In this document: piece after piece, positions 46,235 through 59,965 of the stretch
How the letters are laid out: each line of letters starts with the position of its first letter
Position numbering within the stretch: position 1 is the stretch's first letter
Source: Orbilia blumenaviensis
Taxonomy: Eukaryota > Ascomycota > Orbiliomycetes > Orbiliales > Orbiliaceae
Length of the DNA stretch: 64,000 nt
Direction: 5' to 3'
Assembly: GCA_036872755.1 (NCBI GenBank)
Contig: JAVHNS010000010.1
Span: 1,426,001 to 1,490,000, forward strand
Made by a program: the position numbers and the translations under genes
Notes under the pieces: generated by a model
The model's input: the letters and a program-made list of their open reading frames with translations, nothing else
The model's database searches: none
Told to the model about the DNA's origin: nothing

Positions 46235-48100
46235 TTATAGTATTTTTTTCTGGATTCAAATTATTTGAATTTGATGATTTGAATATTTGGGGATTGGTGG
46301 CCAATTGGTGTGTGTGATATACTAGTATTTATTGGAGTAGTATACTGATAGTGTGTGAGAGGATTGTTGGTTCAATGTTATTTGCTCTTGTGTGTATTAT
46401 TGAATACAATGTTGGATTTTTTTTTGGAGTGCGGTATGCAATATGCAAGATGGATGATTATTTACGATTTACAGGTAAGGCAAAAATTTAAAAAAAGCGG
46501 AAGGTTCTACCACCAATTTATATAAATCCTTTTTCCCTTATCTGCACGAAATTGATTGAAAGCTTAATCTCTTTTGAATTTTTTTTCCATTTTGCCCCCC
46601 GCCTTCGATGCAATGGGGTATCGAATACCCGAGGAGAACCGCCAATTCGGACTTCATGGCGGAGGTCCGATATCTACGCTCTATAGTATTATCTTATAAT
46701 ATATAATAGATACTACTTTGAGTACCTTACTATCTAAAAGAAAAAAAAAGAGGGGGGTGACGTCACGAGGACGGTGGTCGCATGGCAATCGCCGGCCGAG
46801 ATGGTATTATTTAACCGTTATCGTTAGTTTATACCGTTAGCTGAAATCTGAACCCCATGCACATGCACAATCTAAAAGAAAAAGGTCGGAAGTGCGGGGA
46901 CTTGAACCACCAAACAAAACGTGGCTCGTGATCTGATTGAGAAAAACCCCCGGGAAGTTCTAGTTTTTCTAACTTGTTACTGGCCTGATAGGAAATAACG
47001 GCCGACGGACGCGGGTCTAGAATCTTCGGGTATCGCATCGGGTTCCAGCTGGAGGGGCATGCAACTTGCAGGTTACTATCGCGTGACATGACTTTCGGGG
47101 AGTTTGCGGTTGCGCCTATGAACCATGCATTCGGGGGAGCTCGTTGATAAATAATCGGGCCAATGGGAGGCCTAGTTTAGGGGGGTATCGAAAATACAAC
47201 GTGATAAATGTGTTGTTGTCTTTCATCGGTGACGTCGGCGTTTGCCGAGGATATTCAATTATTTTTTTTGGAGATGCGTGATAAGGTGTAATAGCTCGGC
47301 GTCTTCTGTGTTTTTTTCTTCTTCTTTCTTATATCTTACTTCTCTTTCACGTTCTCATCATCAGACGCGTCGAATCTTTTACTCTACATTCATCTACCTT
47401 CACAACCGCACGCAACGTCATTTTTTGTTTTCATCACCCCCATCACGACCAGCAACGTCTTCATTGAGTTTCATCAACTAAACGCGTCCCGAAAACGACA
47501 GATTCAGTGAATAGAGGATGAAGGACATGCTCATCTTCCGTCTGCTGCACGTTAAGCGTAAGTGCAGCAGTAGCCAGCTTCAACTCACGCTCTGAGTGAG
47601 CGTGGCCTAGTTACGTAGGTAAAATCAAATCATTATTATCATCAATAATGAATGAAAGCTGACTGAAATCTGATTAGAGCTGCAGGCTATTCAACATGGC
47701 CCCCCCCCTCCAGAAAAGAAGGTAAGGGACGGTTTCCATGCTGCCCCTTGCATGTCTGTCTCCTGGTTGTGTGCGGCCTGCTGGAGGTGTCCCTGCCCTG
47801 ACCCTACCCCAAACCCTTAACTTCCCTCTTTCTTTTTTTAGTCCTCAGGCCCGGATGAGATATTTAATATATTTCGTCAACACCTGCCATGGGTGTCGGT
47901 TTCCATTCTATATATACACCACTATATATATAGAAAATGGCATGCCTCGTCCAGGGGGCTGCCATTGGGGAGGATGGGGGAGGGGAGGGGGCATGACGAA
48001 GTCTGTCTCCGCCATGGTGCGGGTGTCGTTTTGACTTCTCACGGCAATGTTGGGTCGCGACATACTGCTACTCCTCCTATGATCTGAGGTGGCCCGGAAA
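46235..48100. other. Intergenic, no gene recognised
   Basis: The upstream region of the small minus-strand gene, then mixed DNA with pyrimidine-rich stretches (47290-47480) and a C-run at 47700-47710. Small frames at 46829-47089 and 47242-47481 have no motif. A tRNA-like GGGGACTTGAACC word near 46897-46909 does not fold into a tRNA. Confidence 0.45.
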
Positions 48101-49159
48101 TTCGATTATATATATATATAAATATTATATAATTGAAAAGTATAACCCGAGGCAGATTATTGCCATATTTAAAAACCTCGGCCCATAAAAAACGGCCGAA
48201 GGTTCGTCTGGAACCCATCAGAAACTTGGGTTTCTACACTTCACCCCCCCTCCCTCTGCAGCGACAATTAGCAAGCCCCTCACGAAAAGAGACTGACATA
48301 CATGACTCCAATCAAGTTGGTGCTACATGATATGCTGAAAACGACCGGCATAAAGATCAAATTTTGGGGGGGATTTACACCATCGTCCTCTTGCTCGACT
48401 GTGCTTTCCTGGCGGAGAGAGCGTCTTATCCTCCGCAACGATACTGCCGGTGGAGCCCAAGTAAAGAAGATCCAGGAAGGTATGACAACCCACAATCCCC
48501 CGACTAATACAATAACATAGTAACTAACGTTCGCTATTTTAATATCTAGGGTTGCGGTTGGTGTTCGCCCCATTCTAATCAACCGGGGGCGCACAAACGG
48601 CCTAAGAAAAAAATACCGGGAGCGGGGTTAAACCAATCGGACGTTTACACCACCTTCGCATCCCCCGCTTGCGTCGCCCCATTTTCTTTCTCGCCGCACC
48701 GCGGTGGTATTGTATATTACGACTACGCGATCAAGGGCATTACACGCTATGCAGCCCCGCCCCTGCGATTTACGATAGCGATGATTCTTATGCTCCCCCG
48801 CCCGCTACATCGATACATATCATGCTCACATACCCGCGGAGCCATTCACACAATAAGCGGACGTTTGTCGGGTCGGGGGGTTGCGGTATTACCCCCACCC
48901 GCGTATAAGGGGCAGACAGGACGCATGTCATCGGGGTGGCTTGTGCCTGTAGAAAGCCGAGTTCTTGGAGGGTGATTTTGTTTGTCGAAGGATGTGGTCG
49001 CGATCCCTTGGGGGCTAGTCTGGGGGTGGGAGTGGACTGGCCTCCAGGGATTCCAGGGACGTTCCGCCCTCTACAATGTGGGCCTGGGTGCGGTGGGGGT
49101 GACGCCCCCCGCACGTTTGTACTCTCATGTGCGTTGAGATGATGGAGGCGCGGGCGAGT

Positions 49160-49240
49160 ATAAAGGCGAGAAGGCTTCATGAGGCCTTCTGTGCCTGCCG
49201 GGATAAAGACGAGAAGGCTTCATGGGGCCTTCTGCGCCTG
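49160..49240. repeat. Direct repeat, 38-bp unit x2
   Basis: Units at 49160-49197 and 49203-49240 share GAGAAGGCTTCATG and GGCCTTCTG and differ at three sites, all transitions. Confidence 0.8.
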
Positions 49241-49971
49241 GGGGTGTTATCTGGGTTCTGGGTCTTGTGGCGGTATGGTGCGGCTCGGTCTGGATGTTCT
49301 GGATGATGAGCCCTCTTACTGCGGGGCGGCTAGCCTGGTCATGTATACTACTTTTGAAGGAACGCGAAGATGTATACTATGGTCGATGTTCCATCAATTT
49401 TGGAACAAAATTGAATCGACCTTCGAGATTCTCCAGACATGGAGACCGTGTACTTCATACCCAAACCCGCGGGAGGCTATCGCTGCGCTCGTCATGATTC
49501 TCGATCGAAGTTGAAGAAAGATCGCTACGCCACCCGCGCACGCGTAGTCCGGGGGGCGGGGGTATTAAAACCCCTAGCCCCAAATATTAGGGATTATGTA
49601 TCCCAAACTATCTTCAAAGCTCTGTTGTTCAATGAGGGGGGGGACAACCTGTGGGAGGGGGGGAGGGAGGACTATATTTTCGGTCCTCCCTACCCATTCC
49701 AACCCCCCACGAAAGTGCTAGGAATATCAATACTAGAAGTATTGGGGGGGGATGAGGGGGGTTGGGCATTGCCCGCCCTGTCGAGTCGAATGTGTCGGCC
49801 CCATCCGATGGGGCGTTTAATTGCCCCTCGGGTTTTTGTTATCCCTAGAGGTGGGAGAGGGGGAGGGGGGAGGGGTGCGGGAAGCATCCTCTTGGAAAGA
49901 TGGGGTGTGCCCCCGGGGCTTGGGGGATGGGATCCCCCGGCCCTTTGTTCTTTCCATGGTGGTGGGGGGGC

Positions 49972-50043
49972 CTGAAAGGCCTAGGGGAAAGGGAGGAAAC
50001 CGGGGGGCTGAAAGGTCTAGGGGAAAGGGAGGAAACCGGGGCG
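49972..50043. repeat. Tandem repeat, 36-bp unit x2
   Basis: Units at 49972-50007 and 50008-50043 share CTAGGGGAAAGGGAGGAAAC and are nearly identical. The period is a multiple of three, but no convincing protein covers it. Confidence 0.85.
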
Positions 50044-50679
50044 CTGGCCCTGGTGTCGCCGCATGTGCTGGTCAAGGAAGAAAGGCATCGTCGACCAGAT
50101 GGACCGTCGGAGTTGGGGCCCGCGGTTCATGGATATTCTAGAGGAGGGAGAAAACCGGGCTGAGACCCGGGGTCTAAGAAGAAGGAAAAGAGAGGAGGGG
50201 GGGCTCAAAGGAAACCAGGGCAGTGTTTTGGGCATCGCTGACGCAATCGTCCAATTCCATGTGGCGCTTGCGTCCGGGGGTAAAAATATATTCGAGAAAA
50301 CAAGCGGAATATCTCCTAGTTCTTTACGGTTAATTAGTATCATATCATTATCTTTTAATTGCATTGGTCCTACAATTTTGAGCTTGTAAATGTCGGTATG
50401 CTATAAGGTACAAAGTATGTAAATAAGCGCAAAGGTAGACTTTCGCCAGAATAAGCTTGGAGCGTCACACAAAGAACGTGGGCCAGATAGTTTACAATTA
50501 TGTAGTCACTGTATACGTGTGTTCTATAATTGACTCGGGCCTAAATAAACTAGTTAACTACGGTCACATGCACGTGGTGTTTATTTACGTACACCGCAAG
50601 TTTAATTTTACATCCTCGCAATGAAGTCTGCTGCAGACCCCTTGCGCCGCTCAATCTTCGTCTTAATCTTCGAACTGAG

Positions 50680-50985
50680 GCTGGGATAGTGTGGCCGAAG
50701 AGCCACAGCACCAGCCCATCAGGGGCCTGAGAAAAGCTAGTTAACCAGCCAGACAGCTAACCAGCCAGACAGCCAGACGGTCAACCGGTCGGTCAGACAG
50801 AATCTAAAAACGCATACGTTAGTAACTATAGTTATACTTATCAATATAAAAGAAGTAGCCATTAAGCTTTTTGCTATTTAGCTATTTAACTATCTGTCTA
50901 TCTGTCTGTCTGGCTGTCTGGCTGGTTAACTGGCTTTTCTCCAGCCTCTGATAAGCTGGGCAGGCGGGCTGGTGGCTGGACATAA
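50680..50985. repeat. Fold-back (long inverted repeat) element
   Basis: The left arm, about 50700-50800, contains AAAAGCTAGTTAACCAGCC and repeated CCAGACAG words. The right arm, about 50885-50980, contains the reverse complement (GGCTGGTTAACTGGCTTTT and CTGTCTGG repeats). The arms pair imperfectly over at least 60 bases around an AT-rich loop of roughly 90 bases. No coding capacity. A non-autonomous fold-back transposon or MITE is likely. Confidence 0.6.
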
Positions 50986-53000
50986 ATGTGAAAAGTTAAC
51001 ACGCTTTATACCTTGCTTAAATTGCAACTTCGAAAATTTGCACACTTATGCCTCGCTTAACTTAAAATATATATATATTTTTGCAAAGTTGTAATATATT
51101 TTGTACGGTTTTGTATTATATACCCTTTTGACACATTTTGGCCACCATACTCCATCTCATTTAAAAATACACCGCAGGCCGGTATTAGGCGATTGCGGCT
51201 ATATATAACTATCTCGTACTTCAAGATATAGGTTAGAATTTGAGCGAAATATAACACCATATGCATAATTTTATTGCATGTCGGTCAGGGAAATGGATAC
51301 GCATCTGTATAACTAAATATAACCTCGCTTCTCAGTAAACACATCGCACGTATACTAAAGAAAGAGAAGGAACCAGGGAAATCGTCCCAGCAATAACGCA
51401 ACAAAACCAGCAAACGTATATCTTTTTCTAATAAAAGGTCAAGCTCGAGCACTCAATACGATACATCAAGTAAAATAACATGTGTCACATCAAGCTGCCC
51501 TTGGTTTCCCCGTCTATAAGTAGGGGAGGGATTCCTCCCATTCCTACTTTTTCCAGGTACTTATCCTCTTCACCACGTAAAGGTGTCAGCTTCATAGAAG
51601 AGGTACCTCCAGCGACGGGCCCCCGTCCCGGTCTGGAGGCGGTACCAAAGAAATGGCCCCGGATCAGGAATATAGATTGAGTTTGAGGAACGGCTAAACC
51701 TGCAGCCACAGGAATAGCCATTCCTCTCGCTCAAGAAGGGGTCTTTTTGGTCTTTTTTAATTTTTTGGTTTTTTTTTCGGGTTTTGAACCCCCTATCGGG
51801 AATTCCACTCCTGGCAACTAGAAAAAATCAGTGCAGCATCCCCCTCCACGACTTGCGAACGAAAACAAAGGAAAAACAAAAGAAAAAAACAAGGGAAAAA
51901 CAAAGGAAAGAAATGCAAAAACCACTCACCGGTCAAGGCGAGAGGCTCAAGTCATATCAGGAGTATCATATGGTTAGTAGATACTCTATCTCAGTGCGCT
52001 GTGGGATACGAGTGTTATGAGCATACTAACAGAAATCCACTACTCGCGAGCAATAGTGGGTGTCTAAAGGATAGTAAGCTTGAACACACCTTGTCCCGAC
52101 GAATAAGTCGGTCCTGTGCACTTCGGTAGGCTTCTACCAACCTATGAATACCCCTCCGACCACGGCGCTGGGCTTCAGGGTCCAGAGTTTTGTCATTTGG
52201 AGGATCCTAGTATACACAGTAAGTTAATCTAAGGATTCTTATCTAAAGCCCAGGTGAAAGACGAATGTAGCTAACCCTTCGGCCCATGACACAGGGTACC
52301 TGTGTCAGAGATAGTTGAAACAGCCCGCCCCAGATGAGGAGGCGATTGTCGCGAATCGCCCACCAGGCACGGACCTTCTCACGCCTCGACCGCATTGCTG
52401 ATCGGGCTCCTGTCGGCAAAGTCAAAAGCTCATCTTGTCAGTAATTGCTCCCAACCAAGTATCTTGCGAAACAGTGGCGGAATATAAGGAGTGGGTTTCC
52501 TAGCGTTTAAGAATTGCTCATGCTAACCATTTATATGACTCCAGAACCTCCCGGACCAGGACATGGCGGCAAGACGGGAGGGGGACAAGAAAACGATAAA
52601 GCACAAAGGAAATATTCTAAATGAGTGAGATCGGTTGAATATTGATAGGGGGCTTCTAAATGAGCGTTAAATGGCTGGCAGGAGTGGTGAAGAAGGCAGG
52701 AGAAGACGAAGAAGCCGGGACGTTCAAGGGCTTCTTTTAGACATCATGTACTCTATTATTATGAATGCATTATAATTTCAATGTTACTTCCTCGAATAAT
52801 TGGCCTTATAGCTGGTTGTATATCACATATAAGTAAATATTACGCATATATCTATGCAGTGTCAGAGAGGTAGTGAGGGCTCTGTATTAATTTGATATAC
52901 GCTATATATCCATGGCAACCTCCGAGTCACTTTTTGGAAGTCTGCTCTATATTAGATTATGGGTATTGCTGCAGGAATAATTGTTTCTTATTAGCAGGCG
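50986..53000. other. Intergenic, no gene recognised
   Basis: AT-rich at first, then a more GC-balanced part (51480-52720) with no clear gene on either strand. The minus frame at 51485-51721 is glycine-rich without a motif. An A-rich stretch lies at 51860-51920. The block could be part of a decayed repeat; I cannot name it. Confidence 0.4.
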
Positions 53001-56000
53001 TAGAGCAGAGGCTAACCAGAAACCATTCATATAGGTACTAACTAAAGGTATCATAGGGTGGCATTGGGCCCGGTTATCTAGACATGCAGATGGAAACTAC
53101 ATACGCTGGTTTTGCTTGGGGAACTACCATAGGGGCAATGATGGACTTCGTAGAATTTTTATGTTATTTTGGACCTATTTCGTGGCTAAAAAAGAGGCTA
53201 AAATTTCTCCAAACTGAATATGTATAGTTCTTTTACATTGTTCAAGTACTATTATAGCTTATGATAAATATTGCTGTGTATACTACTCCATGGATCTAGA
53301 TCCAGTGGTAGGAATATAGCGTGCAGATTTGTAGCAAGAGTCTTGATGGGTTTCAATCTATTCATCAATATTGAACAAGCGCAGAATAATACTGCTACAG
53401 GATGATAACTCACGTCTATGTTGATAGTTCTCGAATAGTTGCGTTCGGTCTTAACTTGAACAAGTTTTGCAATCGGATCGCTTGAATATGTGATGTGATA
53501 CGGGCGTAATATTGATATCAATAGCGCCTAGAATTTAAGCGATTATTTGGTGAACCCGACTCAGTCTCGGAAATTCGTCTGCCAGATCTTTTAAACTAAG
53601 ATATCCAGAATTTATTTCAGTGTAGTATTTTATCGGGGGAGCGTAGTTGAGCCTTAAATTCCCTTTGGAACTTGGCAGGTATTCCCTCGCTTCTACTATA
53701 GATGGATCAACCCACGGGTCTATATACTACTATACTAGGATGGTTAGCTGATAAACCAATTTTTGTGGAAATATCAAGCTCCCTCCTCCAGCCTCTATAT
53801 TTATTATAACGATATCACTCTTTAAATCCCTTTGTGCCACGCCGTATCGATAGTAGTGTCAATATTTTAGACTGTGCTCAACTAAAGAAACAGCCCAAGC
53901 TTACTTGGAAAGCCTTTGAAAGATGGCTCAAGGTTTTAAGGTTATCTGGGATCATTCATTTTGAAGCGTAGAGGCCTGGAATTTATAGAATGTTCTAGCG
54001 GTGGATATATATGTTCCGAGATTTTTCCGTGATTGAACCAAAGACTCTCGGGTCCTAGAAACTACAAATATTGCTACTTTAAATACTTCCATAGCATCTT
54101 ATTCGGTATAATAGCAGTTAGATATCTTTACCTTCCCCATACCATGGTGATAAATGCATATGGTTGCGCATGCTTTACAGCTAGAAGCGATTTTCTAAAG
54201 CCTCTTTACAAGCACCGTAATAGCGGGCGCACAAGAACGAACGGTATAATCAGCACATTTCACACTGATAGACATATCTCGAATGTCGTCGCTAGGGTAT
54301 CCCCCACCACAAAGATTCCAAAATATACGTTTCTTGCGAGACACAAATATTTAAAAGTATAGTACCATAAGCCGCCCAGTTTTGTGGCCAAACCATTATT
54401 GGCCCCCCCGGGCGGACGCATAGACATGAGTAGTCTAGGCGACGCCTGGTAGTATACCTCGGCAGCTCCAGCAACTTCTTGACAATATCCAGTGGCTTCC
54501 GGACTTTATATCGAAGGCTCTAGAAGAACCGCGTGGTATCTGCTAGAAACTAGGAAATCACCCAGTATTCAAGCATAAATAGCCTACGCCTCCCATCTCC
54601 TAGACTACAGGTGCTCTTGTTCTTCTCCCTCTACCTCCTATAGCAACTACCAACAATACATGCCCCCATATTTCCCTCTCCTCTTCTTAAACCGTGCTAG
54701 TATCCAGGAAAGCCTATGGCACGGGATAACTTAAGAGAGCGAGATGCATGGCTGCACAAGGAAGCGCGCTCTGATTGAAATTCTAGCGCCACAAAGATAT
54801 ATTTCTATACGCCTTATATATGGTTACAACTAAGCTTACGAGGCTAAACTCAGCTCTAGCTTTGAAAAATATGGCCTAAATCACAGGTTATTGGTATTTA
54901 ATCAACTATTCATTCTGTATTGAAGACCCAGACCTAAGAGGATATCAAACTAACGATCTGTTTACAAACCAATATAGATCTAAGAGCTGCTATATCATTA
55001 TGGCAGCATCATCATGCAGGAGAATCATCCTACTCTGGCTGTGCTCAATATTCCGTGGTTTAATAACCAGGATATATCCAACGCACTCGCAAGAGAACTG
55101 CGCTCGATGGTCCGGAGATTCTCACGCTTGAATGTGCTGTCGTTATTCTAATGACCGCGATCGTATGCCTTGAATTATTGAAAGAATGAAAGAACGTTTG
55201 GAAGCCGTGGGACTTATTCCTTGATGAGATTGCCAGGAGAGGCATATTTCACTCTTCTTGAAGAATGCCTTCTCAGAAGCAAATGAGACGCGCCATACTA
55301 CGAGAGAACTTCCGCATCGCACTCCTATGCTCACATAGAAGCAGAATGGCGGCTTCTCAGGCTCCCGTAAAGATAAAGTCGATGCAAGCGCATTCTAGAT
55401 ATGAGTAGCCGAAAATAACTGATCAAATACGCTATTAACTGACATACGCTCAAGGATATTTATATATACAGAGTTGCGATCAATAGCGTTCAGGACCGAG
55501 ACTATTATCTATATATATATGTACATTCCGGGCGGGGTCAAACATGGCGGCCCAGCGAAACTAACGCAGTGTTCGTTCAAAAGCCAAAAGTACTTAAAGA
55601 CGATGCAGGGCGACTAGACGCGAACCTCCACGAGATATGAAGCTGTTCAAATTTCAACAACTGATAGATCTTAGAGCCTCCCCGTTCAATAGGCTGAAAG
55701 TAGTAATCATATGGGGCTTTCCGCCTTAGATATCCCAGAACACATGGTCGGCTCTGGGCATATAAATTTGTCAAAACCTTACACGAGGATATATGAATTT
55801 CGCATATAAAAATAGACTTCTACGACCTCTCTCTTGGTATGCTCATAAGAGAGAGACAGGTATATAATTACTGTCACGCGGACATACGCCTGGCGCCTTG
55901 CTAGCTATATATTCGGTTTTCTTTGCGAATGTTACAACTACTCTAATTGGAGCTTTGCCCTATATACCCGAAAGCCCCATAAAGCAGGAATATGGCGTTT

Positions 56001-59000
56001 CTATACGGCTTCTACAAAATTATGGGTGAAAATAACGGCTCTATTATTAACAATAAGTTTGGGATCGACCCATTTGCACGGGTAAACAGCGGGCGGACAA
56101 TAAATTTATATACAAGTCATATTACGAGCCAGGAGATCTCGAGACGAGCAACGTTACGAAAACAATCGCAATGAGGTGACGCTCGAACTCCTTACAAAGT
56201 GGCTCAAAGACTATAAGAGCGAAGCAGATGTTCGCTTCATCTTGCATTACGGGGCATAGATGAATATTATGGCAAAGTCGAGGCATAATATTCTCGCCTT
56301 CGGCATGCAGGGCTATATCGATGAAGATACCCATAAAAAGGCAGTTACGGAAATCGATGAGTATTGGTACGTTCCAGAACCACACTACGGTAAACCAAAT
56401 ATGTGCAGATATATATTCCCCAAAGAACACAAGTTAACGCAGTTGAAACCTACCCGGAATGTCTGCTACCTAGGTATACACTATAATATTTACGGCGTTA
56501 GATCATCAAATAAAATGCCTATATATTTTTTTCTTCAGTTGCAGAACTGCTCGTTCGACCTATCCATGATATATTCAAAAGTTTTCAAACTACAGGTCCT
56601 AAAAGCATGTTAGTACTTTATACATGCGATAAGAAGCGGATTGATCGTATGAACACTCTCATAACCAGACTACAAAATGAAACCGTCGGCGAAGTGTTTT
56701 AGAAAACAGAAAAATCGACCCCATGACGGCCTTTCGGAGATGTTTTGAAGCCGTCGGATGGATCGATTCTCACATACCATCGAGAACACCGCGCGAGCCA
56801 GCTCCGATGTGTTCGCAGTTTTCGCAACCGCCATATAAAAGTTTATCAATAGATTAGTCAGGTCTTAATTATACGCATCTCAGTCGATCGTCTCGTCACG
56901 AAGTATCTTCGCCCTGGATGGAACAGGGCCTTCAACTTATGGACTAACAACAACCAAGTTGGGATTTGATATTCATCAGAGCAACCCCAGTTAGGGGAGG
57001 CTGAAGATATACAGTTCATGACCACATTATTCATATATGCCACGACTCGACCTGGTCTGTACTATTGCCCATATAATGTTCTCAGTACCAAACGGAGCAG
57101 GCGGCCCGCTTGAATGCTCATCATACAGCCATTTCTGTGGTGGTAGATAGACTTGATGAAGAGTCCACGTCAATCGCATAGATGGCTGGGGCAACCGAAT
57201 CGACCGAGAGAGGTAGGCGGTGTAGTATGTACATACGTACGAAAGCAGCGCGAGCCGATGAGATTATCGATACTATATATCTCTATGGTTGGGTTGGACT
57301 AAAATCAGACTGGGACATGCTATAACCACCAATTAGTATTGATTTCAATGAATCAAATATTCTCCACCCCGTCATACTAAGCCTGAAACGGTATACAACT
57401 ATAACACCTGGCCATAGTTATATATTAGTGCACAGCTAGTCGATCCAATCGTTATCCCATACATTAAGAAGCTCGAATAGCGGCACAAAGAATACCTTGC
57501 TTCTCTCACATGAACTCCGCCTTGTCGTCTCTACCGGTTGATGACCAAGGCAAAGGCAGAAATATTCTTCGAAACGGTGATCTGATGCGCATATGCAGGA
57601 CTGATGGGCTTGCCGGAATTATAGTTAAAACTTAATCCGACTCTGGCAAAGCTTTTATGACGAACTGGCGAAATTAGATGGGGATGATAACTACTTTCTG
57701 ATGAGAAACAGGAGTAATATGCGTCTTGACTATAGTACTATGAATTCTACATTGCTCTACCCACCGACCGATAATGAGGTGGTAAGAGAGAGATACCCAG
57801 AAGCCGAAATAGGACCAATCAAACATCAAGGTATATATATTTATACGAAAAAAAGTATACCCCAATCAACTGCGGTTCTGCCAATACGGGTACACCATCT
57901 GGTATACATATATATGACATTCCTTCAGATTCGAGCCAATGCGATATGTAATTAGTTCGGAATTTCGATTATCTTGCGACATGGTTCTTTATATATTCAT
58001 TTATCTCGAGATCTCCGGTTATATATATATATATATATCGGTATGCATTCCAAATATGACCCATTCCCAACTAGAGAAACGATTACAGGTCTTCTCTTCA
58101 TCATGGATCGTCACCCTACCAGTTGAGAAGAGAAATTTTTACTCTTCGAAATATAAGAGATCTGATTCCAGAACTGATAAGCCGATAATATCACGGTTGT
58201 CAGTTAGACCAAAATCTCTAGCCCCAATCAAATTCGGTATTTTCGCCGCCGCGGAGAGATCTTGCCATCATATGAATATCCCTTCCGAGGAGATATTATT
58301 AGATATAGACAGCATGAAGGGATCTTTGATGGTTCCCACATCGACGGATTGGAGGCATTTCACGTTACAATATGCCGGAGTTTCGAAGAAAGGGTGTATC
58401 AATGTCGTATAATTGGCTCGCCAAGACGGAAAACAAAAGGGCAGGAAATAACTATCACACGTCTGGTCTGCGAGACAACGGAAATATGTGGACGTCAATA
58501 GAGACACATATGGAATTGAACATATGTGCAAATCATAGATATAGACCACACCTACGTGTATTATTTCTATCAGCCCACCCGCACGGTTTACTGAACTTGC
58601 CCTCAAGCATTCGCGCCTGGATCATGGCCACCGAAAGGTCAAGCAGCATATTGAACAACAACCGAATGATTAGCTGCAGGGTCTCAGAAATTTTCGACGA
58701 TCGTTTCATAGCCATAATGCCGAACCATTTCGACGACGACGAACTATTATATATTGATATATCTTCATTCAAATATACCACTGTCCTCGAAGGACTACAT
58801 ACGGGGATGTATATACCCTTTCATTCTCTAATATTAATAAAGCAAATCGGCTAAGGAAAACAAAAAAATATCAGAACAAGAATCATGACAGAGGATATGA
58901 ACGATCGGCACGCCATTCGCGCTAAAAGAAGAAAGTGACATGACAAAGCGGATGTATAGGACCAAAACGGCTGGACAGCCATGGGACTATATCCTAGAAA

Positions 59001-59500
59001 TATCCATGCGAATCCATTATCATGATATCAGCAAGTGCGTTACACAAGGCCAAAAGAGCGACTCCCAGTCAGCAATATGTGGGGCATATATACTCCGGAT
59101 TCCCAGTATGACCATGTTACAGAAATCATAGCGTTCCCCATGCAATCGGGGAAATATATTGGAGAATGAGATTGGCAAGGGTGATGTCGTGTTCTAAGAG
59201 GATATCGCTGGCGGGATATGATGCTCCCCAAGCTAAAAATCACGGTCTGCCTACATATTTACACTACTCACCCAAGTTGAAGGCTCGACATCATTGTTAC
59301 AGACTGTTACTAGAAATGCACCACCGTTTTGAAAACTTTATGACGAGACTTAGCGGAGGATATGACCGATCAAATCAATCCGGACGACATTTACGGTTAG
59401 GTCAGGGACCACCTTTGATTCTCAGGGCTAAGCCAATATATAATAATTATATCTAAAATCGGGCTAGTTTCTGGAGACTTTATATATAACCGACGAACCC
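53001..59500. other. AT-rich gene desert with decayed coding-like fragments
   Basis: About 6.5 kb dense in TA/AT words, including an (AT)n run at 58018-58038. Several open fragments of 60-160 codons (56260-56613, 57701-57955, 57939-58412, 58372-58854) look protein-like in places, for example EYWYVPEPHYGKPN and ERYPEAEIGPIKHQG. They overlap, change frame and lack neighbours to splice to. I do not recognise a family. They are best read as remnants of old genes or transposons worn by AT-biased mutation. Confidence 0.45.
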
Positions 59501-59505
59501 GTAGC

Positions 59506-59960
59506 TGTTGCGCCCAAACGGCTTCATTAGCTTGATCACGTGATATGGGTCACGTGACGCAACAGTGCCCTTCCGACGACTACAGAGCCTTAAGTACAAA
59601 AGGCTCTCTAGCATTCATTCCTTCTATTGTACACACTCTCTCTTCATGTATCTTAGACAAGAATCGAAGCGATAATACAATAGGCACTATCCTCGAAACT
59701 TCAACTTCGAGCATGCCGCTGTTCACTGGGATTGATTAGTCAGCAGGAAGTGCGACTAAGACCTCAACAACATGCCCTTGCCGAGACACTGAGAGCTCAA
59801 CTATAAAAGGGCTCTTCATCTTCTATTCTTTTCCACTTCATGCAATTAGATAATAATCAAAAGCAATAATAATAAATACGTGCTATCCTTAAGACTTCCA
59901 TCTTAAGCGCACTATTCCTCACTGGTGATTAGTCAGCAAATTGCGGCTAACTCCTCAACG
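59506..59960. mobile_element. Probable solo LTR with 5-bp target duplication
   Basis: The element starts TGTTGCGCCC and ends CTCCTCAACG, a near TGTTG/CAACA inverted end with the last base changed. GTAGC is repeated directly on both sides (59501-59505 and 59961-59965), the 5-bp duplication usual for LTR retrotransposons. Inside, about 190 bp is present twice as diverged copies (from about 59560 and from about 59776). Each copy has a TATA-like or AAGGGCTCT word, an ATAATA-rich stretch, a CTATCCT..GACTTC block and GATTAGTCAGCA. No internal gag/pol sequence is present, so it is a solo LTR or two fused LTRs. Confidence 0.55.
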
Positions 59961-59965
59961 GTAGC

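Larger units (their letters stand above)
48101..50390. other. G-run-rich low-complexity island
   Basis: Compositionally distinct: many runs of five to eight G (or C), especially 49540-50050, between AT-rich flanks. Open frames are long because of the base composition (for example plus 49439-49975, 178 codons) but translate to Gly/Pro/Arg-rich sequence with no domain. Two short direct repeats are listed separately. The origin is unclear. Confidence 0.5.

Noticed and set aside
46885..46925. tRNA-like T-arm word GGGGACTTGAACC on the minus-strand reading
   Set aside because: The T-stem has mismatches and no acceptor, D- or anticodon stem can be built around it.
49439..49975. 178-codon plus-strand open frame
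   Set aside because: It lies in the G-run-rich island, where stops are rare by composition; the translation is Gly/Pro/Arg-rich with no domain.
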